Shown here: positions 1 through 6,340 of the stretch, piece by piece
Layout of the letters: each line of letters opens with the position of its first letter
How positions within the stretch are numbered: position 1 is the first letter of the stretch
From: Actinomycetales bacterium
GTDB lineage: Bacteria > Actinomycetota > Actinomycetes > Propionibacteriales > Nocardioidaceae
Assembly (NCBI GenBank): GCA_012513165.1
Contig: JAAZCT010000314.1
Coordinates: 1-10,324, forward strand
Reading direction: 5' to 3'
DNA: 10,324 bases
Program-made: the position numbers and the translations under genes
The notes under the pieces: generated by a model
Told to the model about the DNA's origin: nothing
Seen by the model: only the letters and a program-made list of their open reading frames with translations
The model's database searches: none

Positions 1-1948
1 ACACGTCGCCCTCGCGTCGCAGTTCAACATCCAAACGAGCCAGTTCGAAACCGTCAGTGGTGCTGGCCACTGCCGCGAGCCGTTCGCGAGCAGGCGAATC
101 GGCTGACGCTTCGGTCAACAACACGCACAAGCCAGGTTCGGACCCTCGTCCCACGCGCCCGCGCAACTGGTGCAGCTGCGAGATGCCGAAGCGGTCCGCG
201 TCGACGATCACCATCATGGTGGCGTTCGGAACGTCGACGCCGACCTCGATCACGGTGGTGGCGACGAGCACGTCGACCTCCCCGCGCGAGAACGCACTCA
301 TGCGCTCGTCTTTCAGATCGGCAGCCATCCGACCGTGCAGGGATTCGACCCGCACACCGTTCAGGGGGCCTGAACGCAACCACTCCTCCACGTCGACCAA
401 CGAGCGGGTGGCGGACTCTTCGCCGTCCGGTTCGTCCTCGCCGATCCGAGACACCACGCCGTACGCTTGGCGCCCTTTGGCCACTTCTTCGGCAACCCGC
501 TGCCACGTGCGATGGAACAAGTCCGGGGATTCGTTGATGGCTACCACGTGCGTGGCGATCGGGGTGCGCCCGGCGGGCAACTCGCTCAACGTCGAAACGT
601 CGAGATCGCCGAACACGGTCATGGCGATCGTGCGCGGGATCGGGGTCGCAGTCATCACGAGCGCGTGCGCCGAACCTCCCGCTCGATCCACGAGCGCCGA
701 ACGCTGGTCCACCCCGAATCGGTGTTGTTCGTCGATCACGGCCAAACCGAGATCCGCGAAACTGACTTTGTCTTGGATCAGCGCGTGCGTGCCGATCACG
801 ATTCCGGCACGGCCCGAAGCCGCTTCGAGCAGCGCCACTTTGCGTTCGGCCTCGCTCAGGGAACCCGTCAAAAGCTGCACGCGAGTTGAGGCTTCGGCCG
901 CACCAAGCATTCCTTGTTCGGCCAACTCCCCCAGCAAGTTCGAGATGTTGCGGAAGTGCTGCACCGCGAGCACTTCGGTGGGTGCCAACAGCGCTGCCTG
1001 CGCGCCCGCATCGACCACTTGCAGCATCGCTAGTAACGCCACGATCGTCTTGCCCGATCCGACGTCACCCTGCAGCAGCCGGTGCATCGGGTGCGGCTGC
1101 GAGAGGTCTGCAGAAATCTCGGCCAGCACCGCCTGTTGGCCAGACGTGAGGGTGAACGGCAAACGGGCTTCGAATGCGCTCCGAATGCCGTCGGCAACAG
1201 GCGGATAAGCGACTGCGTCCTCGCCGGCGAACTCGTGTCGGCGCTTAGCAAAGACGGCCTGGAGCTCGAACGCTTCTTGGAATCGGAACCGCGCTTGAGC
1301 CTGTTTCCACTCTGCGGGCGTCTCCGGGCGATGGATCATCCGGTAGGCCTCGGCCGCATCCGGCAGGGACCGCGCTGCTCGCACGTCCTCGTTCAACGGC
1401 TCGGGGAAAACGTCGACCACACGAAACAGGTGGTTGATGGTTTCTTCGATCTCCCACGTGGTGAGGTTCTTGACCGCAGCGTAGATCGGCAGGATCGGGC
1501 GCCCCATCCGAGTATCAGCGAGCGTCTGCCCTTCGGGTAGTTCGTTCATTTTCGGGTGCGTGAGCTGCGGACGGCCGTTGTAGCTGCCCACTTCTCCGGA
1601 GATCAACTGCTGCGATCCGACCGCAACCGCCTTCTGCACCCAGTATTGGTTGAAGAACACGGCATCAAGCTCGCGAGTCCCATCCGTGAAGCTGACGTGA
1701 GTGCGGAACTTTCGCGGGTTGTTCGCGAACGAACGCTTTTCCACCTTCGTCACAGTGGCGACGAGCGCCACTAATTGGCCCGGCACCAGTTGATCGAACG
1801 ATTCGGGGTGCGCCAGATCCACGTAGCGTCGCGGATAGTGGCTCAACAGATCGCCGACCGCGCGATAGCCGAAAGCCTTTTCCAGTTGCTTGGCCGAGGA
1901 GTCGCCGATGGCGCGCCCCAGCCGGGTGTCGAAGTCGATCTGGACCAT
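1..1948 (-). CDS. recG: ATP-dependent DNA helicase RecG (3' end of gene outside window)
   Basis: RecG is a superfamily 2 DNA translocase that remodels stalled replication forks and Holliday junctions. The frame is open for 649 codons from the ATG at 1948 to the window edge, so only about the last 50-90 residues of a usual 690-740 residue protein are missing. Visible parts in order: an N-terminal wedge/OB region with DLLSHYPRRY near residue 35; Walker A GDVGSGKT at 294-301; DEQHRFG (DExH box) at 406-412; TATPIPRT shortly after; QLRGRVGRG (motif VI) from residue 594; and the start of the TRG region (DGFELARLDVELRREGDV) at the edge. The E. coli-type LRGPGE is LRREGD here, which I believe is a usual actinobacterial form. 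The start ATG shares one base with the TAA stop of the upstream DAK/FakA-like gene (TAATG). A GGAG lies only 2 bases before it, so translation is probably coupled. Identity is very secure. Confidence 0.97.
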   Translation of the reverse strand, partial: MVQIDFDTRLGRAIGDSSAKQLEKAFGYRAVGDLLSHYPRRYVDLAHPESFDQLVPGQLVALVATVTKVEKRSFANNPRKFRTHVSFTDGTRELDAVFFNQYWVQKAVAVGSQQLISGEVGSYNGRPQLTHPKMNELPEGQTLADTRMGRPILPIYAAVKNLTTWEIEETINHLFRVVDVFPEPLNEDVRAARSLPDAAEAYRMIHRPETPAEWKQAQARFRFQEAFELQAVFAKRRHEFAGEDAVAYPPVADGIRSAFEARLPFTLTSGQQAVLAEISADLSQPHPMHRLLQGDVGSGKTIVALLAMLQVVDAGAQAALLAPTEVLAVQHFRNISNLLGELAEQGMLGAAEASTRVQLLTGSLSEAERKVALLEAASGRAGIVIGTHALIQDKVSFADLGLAVIDEQHRFGVDQRSALVDRAGGSAHALVMTATPIPRTIAMTVFGDLDVSTLSELPAGRTPIATHVVAINESPDLFHRTWQRVAEEVAKGRQAYGVVSRIGEDEPDGEESATRSLVDVEEWLRSGPLNGVRVESLHGRMAADLKDERMSAFSRGEVDVLVATTVIEVGVDVPNATMMVIVDADRFGISQLHQLRGRVGRGSEPGLCVLLTEASADSPARERLAAVASTTDGFELARLDVELRREGDV

Positions 1949-3540
1949 TACTCCACCGCGATGAAGAGTTGGTACTTACTTTGTCCGCCCTCGTGGACCT
2001 CGAACTCGGCGTGCGGGGCCAAAGCTTTGACCCGAGACTCGATCGCTCGGAGCGTGTCAGCGTCCATGCCCTCGCCCACCACCACGGTGGCGATTTCGCC
2101 GTTGGCGACGTCGAGGCGCTCGAAGACGTCCTTGGCGACGGCGGCCATGTCGATGCCAACGAACGCGAAGTCGCCGTTCACGACGCCTAACACATCGCCC
2201 TTGCGGCAATGGCCGGCCGAGGTAAGCCCGTCTTCTTGAGCGATCGTGATCGCGCCGTGCCCGATGCCCGAGGCCGCCGAAGACATTGCGACAACGTCAT
2301 CGTCGAAAGCCTTGCCGGGATCGTGCACCGCTAGGGCAGACAGGCCTTGAACCTGGACCGTGGTTTTCAAGACGGCAACACGTGTGCCGTTATCGCGAGC
2401 GACCTTCGCGGCGGCCTCAAACAAGGGGATGCTCGCGTCACGGTTGGGCAGGATGATGATTTCTTCCGCGTTTGCGTCCGCGATCGCCCGGGACATTTCT
2501 GCCATCGTCGGCGGGCGTTCGGCTGAGAACTCGAGCGGCACCGCCCCCGAGTCGGAGACCAATTGGGCAAGTTTGGCGCCAGTAACTGCAGAGATGACCA
2601 CGCGACCTTTGGCGACGTTCTTCCGAGTGGCGATCTGTTCGGCAAAGTGCGTGACGGCGATGCGAAATGGCCGCCCGGCGCGCATGCCGGCTTCGATCGC
2701 GGCGCCAACGTCGTCCACGTGCACGTGGATATTCCACAGTCCGTCACCGCCGACAACCACCAAGGAATCGCCCAACTCAGAGAGGCGCTCCTTCAACGGG
2801 GTGATCCGGCGACCTGGGGCGCGCAGGAGATACATGACTTCGTAGGCAGGACCCCCCTCGTCGAGGTCGGAGCCTGTTTCGATCAGGGGCTTGGGCAAGT
2901 GCGTGGGAGCGGGGCTCGGGGTTCGACCCGTCAGCGCTTGGGCGAGTGAATCAAGTACCACCACGAGAGCGCGGCCGCCAGCATCGACCACGCCTGCTTT
3001 GGCCAAGCGTTCCATCTGGCTCGGCGTCAGCAAGAGCGCTTCGCGGGCAGCTTGGGCAGCCGCGTCGAATACTTCTTCAGCGCTGAGGCCCTTTGCTTCG
3101 GCTTCGCGCGCGCCTTTGGCAGCAGCGGCTGAAACCGAGAGGATCGTGCCCTCTTGCGGATCGCCGACCGCAGCGTAGGCGGCTTTCGATGCGGCTTCTA
3201 GCGCCTCCACGACGTCTGCGCCCTCGACTCGCTTCTTGGTGCGCAAGACTCGGAGGCTGCCGCGAATCAATTCGGACAAGATCGTGCCCGAGTTTCCCTT
3301 GGCACCCATGAGCAAGCCCTCGCCGTAACGCTTGAGAACTTCAGGAACTTTGGTGGGGACGGGATCTTCGGTGATGGCTTCGAGGCCAGCCGCAAATGTG
3401 AGATAAGCGTTGGTGCCAGTGTCCGAATCGGGCACTGGGAAAACGTTGAGAGCATCGATTTCTGCCCGCGCTGCAGCCAAAGAATCGGCACACAACCGTG
3501 CCCACTCCCGGAACTTATCGGCATCGATACGCAAACTCAT
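1948..3540 (-). CDS. DAK2/DegV-fold protein, FakA-like fatty acid kinase ATP-binding subunit
   Basis: This 530-residue protein has the two-part layout of the YloV/FakA family. The N-terminal DhaL (Dak2) domain, about residues 8-200, carries NVFPVPDSDTGTN at 32-44 (D38 and D40 as Mg-nucleotide ligands), GAKGNSGTILSELIRG at 79-94 and DAGGRALVVVLD at 186-197. A middle domain follows with GDGLWNIHVHVDD at 265-277 (HxH = H272, H274), then a DegV-like C-terminal half with LPNRDASIPLFEAA at 364-377. In Firmicutes FakA binds ATP and, with the acyl-binding partner FakB, phosphorylates fatty acids for phospholipid synthesis; the role in actinobacteria is an inference from family. No FakB gene is in the window. 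The commonest motif form is PDGDTGTN; serine replaces that glycine here. The likely upstream ribosome site, GGAGG at 3555-3559, is 14 bases from the ATG, which is long. The gene is divergent from rpmB and ends in the TAATG overlap with recG. Confidence 0.92.
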   Translation of the reverse strand: MSLRIDADKFREWARLCADSLAAARAEIDALNVFPVPDSDTGTNAYLTFAAGLEAITEDPVPTKVPEVLKRYGEGLLMGAKGNSGTILSELIRGSLRVLRTKKRVEGADVVEALEAASKAAYAAVGDPQEGTILSVSAAAAKGAREAEAKGLSAEEVFDAAAQAAREALLLTPSQMERLAKAGVVDAGGRALVVVLDSLAQALTGRTPSPAPTHLPKPLIETGSDLDEGGPAYEVMYLLRAPGRRITPLKERLSELGDSLVVVGGDGLWNIHVHVDDVGAAIEAGMRAGRPFRIAVTHFAEQIATRKNVAKGRVVISAVTGAKLAQLVSDSGAVPLEFSAERPPTMAEMSRAIADANAEEIIILPNRDASIPLFEAAAKVARDNGTRVAVLKTTVQVQGLSALAVHDPGKAFDDDVVAMSSAASGIGHGAITIAQEDGLTSAGHCRKGDVLGVVNGDFAFVGIDMAAVAKDVFERLDVANGEIATVVVGEGMDADTLRAIESRVKALAPHAEFEVHEGGQSKYQLFIAVE

Positions 3541-3638
3541 AATGTCGAGACTAGCCTCCGATTGGCATCACGTGGGGACTCTCCGCTATTGTTGAGAAGT
3601 TGAGTTTTTGTTTCTATCGATTTTCAGGAGTGGTTGCT
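3541..3638. promoter_or_regulatory. Divergent intergenic region between DAK/FakA-like gene and rpmB
   Basis: This 98-base gap must hold the promoters for rpmB to the right and for the DAK/FakA-like gene-recG pair to the left. On the plus strand TTGGCA at 3562-3567 matches the -35 consensus at five of six positions, and TATTGT at 3587-3592 is a plausible -10. The 19-base spacing is slightly long, although a shifted -10 reading gives 17-18. For the leftward genes I see only a weak TAGTCT about 6 bases before the ATG and no good -35. These calls are by eye and the leftward promoter in particular is uncertain. Confidence 0.4.
3626..3630 (+). promoter_or_regulatory. Ribosome binding site that sets the rpmB start
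   Basis: AGGAG lies 8 bases before the GTG at 3639. This spacing supports the GTG at 3639 over the in-frame ATG at 3600, which would sit upstream of the site, and over the GTG at 3630, which overlaps it. Confidence 0.75.
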
Positions 3639-3824
3639 GTGGCAGCGGTCTGTGATGTATGCGGTAAGGGACCCGGTTTCGGCCACAATGTCTCCCACTC
3701 GCACCGACGCACTAAGCGTCGTTTTGATCCCAACATTCAGCGAGTGCGTGCGGTCATCAAAGGTGCCCCAAAACGCGTCAATGTTTGCACTGGTTGTTTG
3801 AAGGCGGGCAAAGTCTCGCGTTAA
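3639..3824 (+). CDS. rpmB: 50S ribosomal protein L28, zinc-ribbon (C+) form
   Basis: L28 is a component of the large ribosomal subunit. From the GTG at 3639 the product is 61 residues, beginning [20 protein letters not shown] and continuing with [19 protein letters not shown], an almost canonical actinobacterial L28. Two CxxC pairs (C5/C8 and C50/C53) are intact, so this is the zinc-binding paralogue type, which in many actinobacteria is the main copy or coexists with a cysteine-free copy. The frame is open back to an ATG at 3600, but those extra 13 residues (rich in F and V) are not part of L28 and lie upstream of the AGGAG site. The gene is a single-gene unit, divergent from the DAK/FakA-like gene and followed by a strong hairpin. 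No second ribosomal protein gene adjoins it. Confidence 0.96.
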   Translation: MAAVCDVCGKGPGFGHNVSHSHRRTKRRFDPNIQRVRAVIKGAPKRVNVCTGCLKAGKVSR

Positions 3825-3844
3825 GACATCCCCAACACTTTGTG

Positions 3845-3873
3845 ACAGCGGCAGCCCTTCGGGCTGCCGCTGT
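3845..3873 (+). terminator. Intrinsic terminator hairpin after rpmB
   Basis: Bases 3845-3857 and 3861-3873 are perfect reverse complements, forming a 13-bp G/C-rich stem with a three-base TTC loop, 20 bases after the rpmB stop. The following bases are pyrimidine-rich (TCTATTCTC) rather than a pure T run. It most likely ends the rpmB transcript. A symmetric stem could also work on the minus strand, but no minus-strand gene ends here. Confidence 0.8.
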
Positions 3874-3875
3874 TC

Positions 3876-3881
3876 TATTCT
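3876..3881 (+). promoter_or_regulatory. Possible -10 element for a leaderless amidase transcript
   Basis: TATTCT fits the TAnnnT pattern of actinobacterial -10 boxes and ends 6 bases before the amidase ATG at 3888, which is where it would need to be for transcription to start at the ATG itself. There is no Shine-Dalgarno sequence before this ATG, because the preceding bases are the 3' arm of the rpmB terminator. No -35 is recognisable (the expected place is inside the hairpin), so this remains an inference. Confidence 0.35.
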
Positions 3882-3887
3882 CATCAC

Positions 3888-5294
3888 ATGACACGCATTC
3901 ATGCTTTTGGTGACGACTGCCTTTCCGACCTCGACGCCGTAGGACTAGCTCAAGCTATTTCCCGAGGCCAAGTAAGTCCGGTCGAGGCAACCGAAGCGGC
4001 GCTTGCGCGTATCGACAAGGTCAACCCAACGCTCAACGCTGTCGCTTACGACGACCGCGAACGAGCTTTGCGCCGCGCCCACACGATCGACCACCAAGGC
4101 ATTTTCGCCGGTGTCCCTAGCGCCATCAAGAACAACACCGACTATGGCGGAATCCCCACCACTCACGGCTCGGCCGCAGTACCGCCGATCAAGGCAGTCT
4201 CAAACGAGCCTTTCACCAACCAGATGGTGTCGACAGGCCTGAACATCGTCGGCGCCACCACGCTGCCGGCGTTCGGCCTCACCGCGTCCACCGAGTTCGT
4301 CGACCGAGACCCCACCTTGAACCCGTGGAACCCGGCATTCTCGGCTGGAGCCTCTTCTGGCGGCTCGTCCGTGCTCGTAGCCGCAGGCGCCCTGCCGATC
4401 GCTCACGCGAACGATGGCGGCGGCTCAATCCGTATCCCCGCGGCCTCGTGCGGGCTCGTTGGACTCAAGCCGACCCGCGACCGCACCAAGCCCGCCGCAC
4501 TCGCCGCGTCGATGCCAATCGACCTGATCTCGAACGGTGTCGTGACTCGCACGATGCGCGACACCGCCCATTTCATGTATGGGGCTGAGCAGTATCACGC
4601 GGTCAACACGATGCCTGCGATCGGACTTGTTGAAGGCCCGGCGAAGCGCCGCCTCAAGATTGGCTTGGTAACCGAATCGATCGTGGACTCTCCGGTCGAC
4701 GAAGAAACCATGGCAGCCCTGATGCGCGTGGCGGGCGTGTTGGAATTGGCCGGCCACGAAATCATTCCGATGGTTCCGCCCGTCGAAGAACGCTTCATCC
4801 AAGATTTCGTGCACTATTGGGGCTTGATGGCGTTCGGCATCGAATATCTCGGAAAAATCTCAATTTCCCCGAAGTTCGATCGCAGCAAAATCGATCCGTT
4901 CACGCACGGCATCGCCCAGGGGTTCACGAAACACCTGTGGCGCACGCCGGGAGCGCTCAAGGAACTGCACGCAACCGAGGCAAAATATCGTGCGGTATTT
5001 GACGATATTGATCTCGTGTTGTCGCCGACGCTCGCACACACGACGCCTGAAATCGGCTACCTGAACCCCGGTGTCGAGTTTGAAGAAGCGTTCGATCGAC
5101 TCGTGCGTTATGTGGCGTTCACTCCGATGAACAACGCCACCGGCGGCCCGGCAATCACCTTGCCGTTGGCTCAAAGTTCACTCGACCTGCCGATCGGCAT
5201 CCACTTCTCTGCCGATCACGGACGCGAGCGCACGCTGCTAGAGATCGGTTTCGAGTTGGAAGAAGCGATGGGGTTCGCGCGGATTCAAGGCTGA
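3888..5294 (+). CDS. Amidase-signature family hydrolase, 6-aminohexanoate-cyclic-dimer hydrolase (NylA)-like
   Basis: This 468-residue enzyme has the complete Ser-cisSer-Lys triad of the amidase signature family: K81 in SAIKNN, cis-serine S156 in FSAGASSGGS (151-160), and nucleophile S180 in DGGGSIRIPA (176-185). The 24-residue distance between the two serines is that seen in NylA and in fatty acid amide hydrolase. The surroundings (STEF..., RDPTLNPWNP, AHANDGGGSIRIPAASCGLVGLKPTR) resemble the NylA-like branch rather than GatA. Such enzymes hydrolyse amide bonds in various small molecules; the true substrate cannot be told from sequence, and a nylon-oligomer role should not be assumed. No signal peptide is seen, so it is probably cytoplasmic. 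The ATG has no Shine-Dalgarno site. It lies on the opposite strand to the surrounding conserved block and its stop is 9 bases from the thiL stop, so the two genes converge. Confidence 0.9.
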   Translation: MTRIHAFGDDCLSDLDAVGLAQAISRGQVSPVEATEAALARIDKVNPTLNAVAYDDRERALRRAHTIDHQGIFAGVPSAIKNNTDYGGIPTTHGSAAVPPIKAVSNEPFTNQMVSTGLNIVGATTLPAFGLTASTEFVDRDPTLNPWNPAFSAGASSGGSSVLVAAGALPIAHANDGGGSIRIPAASCGLVGLKPTRDRTKPAALAASMPIDLISNGVVTRTMRDTAHFMYGAEQYHAVNTMPAIGLVEGPAKRRLKIGLVTESIVDSPVDEETMAALMRVAGVLELAGHEIIPMVPPVEERFIQDFVHYWGLMAFGIEYLGKISISPKFDRSKIDPFTHGIAQGFTKHLWRTPGALKELHATEAKYRAVFDDIDLVLSPTLAHTTPEIGYLNPGVEFEEAFDRLVRYVAFTPMNNATGGPAITLPLAQSSLDLPIGIHFSADHGRERTLLEIGFELEEAMGFARIQG

Positions 5295-5303
5295 CAACGA
5301 CCG

Positions 5304-6245
5304 TTAGCCCCAGTGGGTGTGGCCCTGCACGCCCTCAAAGGGCTGCCCGTCAACGGTGACACCTTCGCCGGCGGTTACCGCACCAATCGTGCGCCCGCCT
5401 GCCGGCACTGCCCCGACCGGGAACGTGCCAACGAGTGCGTAGTCGTCGCCGCCAGACAACACGACCTGCAGCGGATCGACTCCGCCGAGGGCACTCGCCA
5501 CGGTCTGGACAGCCTCGGGAATCTCGAATGCCTCTGAAGCAAGGTCGATCGCAACGTTGCTTGCTCTCGCGATGTGGCCAAGGTCGGCCAAAAGTCCATC
5601 GCTCACGTCGATCAGAGCCGTCGCTCCGGCCTCGGCAGCCTGCGGACCTTCGGCGTAGGGAGGTTCTGGAACTCGGTGACGATCCACGGCCGCCTTCGGC
5701 GAACGGAATCCCCGGCTCAGCGCACCGAAACCGGCGCCTGCCATTCCCAGTTCGCCCACCACTGCCACGACGTCGCCCGCAGAAGCGCCTGCGCGGCTTA
5801 CGGGACGCTCCGCGTCGCCCATCGCGGTAATCGAGAGGATGATCGTTTCGGCCGAACTCAGGTCTCCGCCCACAATTTTCGCGCCGACCTTGGCGCATTC
5901 GGCGATCATGCCCGCCAAAAGTTCACGGATCCAAGCGACCGGGGTGTCTCCGGGAGCCGCCAATCCGACGGTGAGCGCCGTTGCCACGCCGCCCATGGCG
6001 TTGATGTCAGAGAGGTTCACGGCGACTGCTTTGCGGCCGATGTCTTCAGCACTGGACCAGTCTTTGCGAAAGTGTTGGCCTTCAATCAACAGGTCTGTGC
6101 TCACCAAATAGGTTCCGTCTGCAGTCGCAACGTGCGCCGCATCGTCGCCCGAGCCGATCAGCACGTAGTCACTTTCGCCTAACGAGCCCTGGATGAGGTA
6201 GATGAGTGCGTGTTCGCCAAGTTCGGCCAGCGTTTGTCCAGTCAC
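5304..6245 (-). CDS. thiL: Thiamine-monophosphate kinase
   Basis: ThiL phosphorylates thiamine monophosphate to thiamine pyrophosphate, the last step in making the active cofactor. The 313 residues match the usual family length. Visible motifs: GSGDDAAHV at 31-39 and DLLIEGQHF at 51-59 (Mg/nucleotide-binding aspartates), NLSDINAMGG at 77-86, GGDLSS at 126-131, LIDVSDGLLADLGHI at 211-225 and LSGGDDYAL at 263-271. In the last one an aspartate replaces the usual glutamate of SGGEDYEL, a conservative change. The start is GTG at 6245, the first start codon in this frame after a long open stretch; a weak G-rich run at about 6255-6263 could be its ribosome site. It is the last gene of the leftward leuC-to-thiL run, separated from ddl by about 95 bases, and its stop nearly touches that of the amidase. 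Confidence 0.95.
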   Translation of the reverse strand: MTGQTLAELGEHALIYLIQGSLGESDYVLIGSGDDAAHVATADGTYLVSTDLLIEGQHFRKDWSSAEDIGRKAVAVNLSDINAMGGVATALTVGLAAPGDTPVAWIRELLAGMIAECAKVGAKIVGGDLSSAETIILSITAMGDAERPVSRAGASAGDVVAVVGELGMAGAGFGALSRGFRSPKAAVDRHRVPEPPYAEGPQAAEAGATALIDVSDGLLADLGHIARASNVAIDLASEAFEIPEAVQTVASALGGVDPLQVVLSGGDDYALVGTFPVGAVPAGGRTIGAVTAGEGVTVDGQPFEGVQGHTHWG

Positions 6246-6340
6246 ACGGCCATTGTCCCCCCGCAGGTCGCCGCAACTCGACGGCTCGCCGAAGCGGCCC
6301 GAAGCGAGCTGTCGCTGCCAGATCGTGCAGCGCGCAAGGG
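6246..6340 (-). other. ddl-thiL intergenic gap with a weak hairpin
   Basis: This is the only sizeable gap in the leftward run. Bases 6284-6289 and 6304-6309 are perfect complements (GCTCGC/GCGAGC) around a 14-base loop that itself contains a competing GCCG-CTT-CGGC mini-stem. No T run follows on the minus strand, so it is not a convincing terminator. In the ddl frame the DNA stays open to a TGA at 6242-6244 that overlaps the thiL GTG as GTGA, but the peptide is short, rich in A, S and R, and has only a TTG as start. Many actinobacteria carry a DUF3515 gene between ddl and thiL; none is present here. Confidence 0.4.

Noticed and set aside
57..1208. Long open frame on the plus strand (383 codons) opposite recG
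   Set aside because: It is antisense to a clear RecG frame with all helicase motifs; its protein is rich in S, T, R and P with no recognisable domain, a common by-product of GC-rich coding DNA.
3600..3638. Upstream ATG extension of rpmB by 13 residues
   Set aside because: The extra residues are not part of L28 and the AGGAG site at 3626-3630 lies downstream of that ATG, at the right distance for the GTG at 3639.
3624..3902. 92-codon minus-strand frame across rpmB
   Set aside because: Antisense to L28, whose conserved sequence and ribosome site are clear.
5331..5343. GCCCT-CAA-AGGGC inverted repeat near the amidase and thiL ends
   Set aside because: Only 5 bp, inside the thiL coding region and without a T run, so not a credible terminator.
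5574..6182. 202-codon plus-strand frame opposite thiL
   Set aside because: Antisense to conserved ThiL motifs with no domain of its own.
6242..6337. 31-residue frame from a TTG in the ddl-thiL gap
   Set aside because: Only a TTG start, no ribosome site, Ala/Ser/Arg-rich with no similarity I recognise; kept only as a possible remnant.
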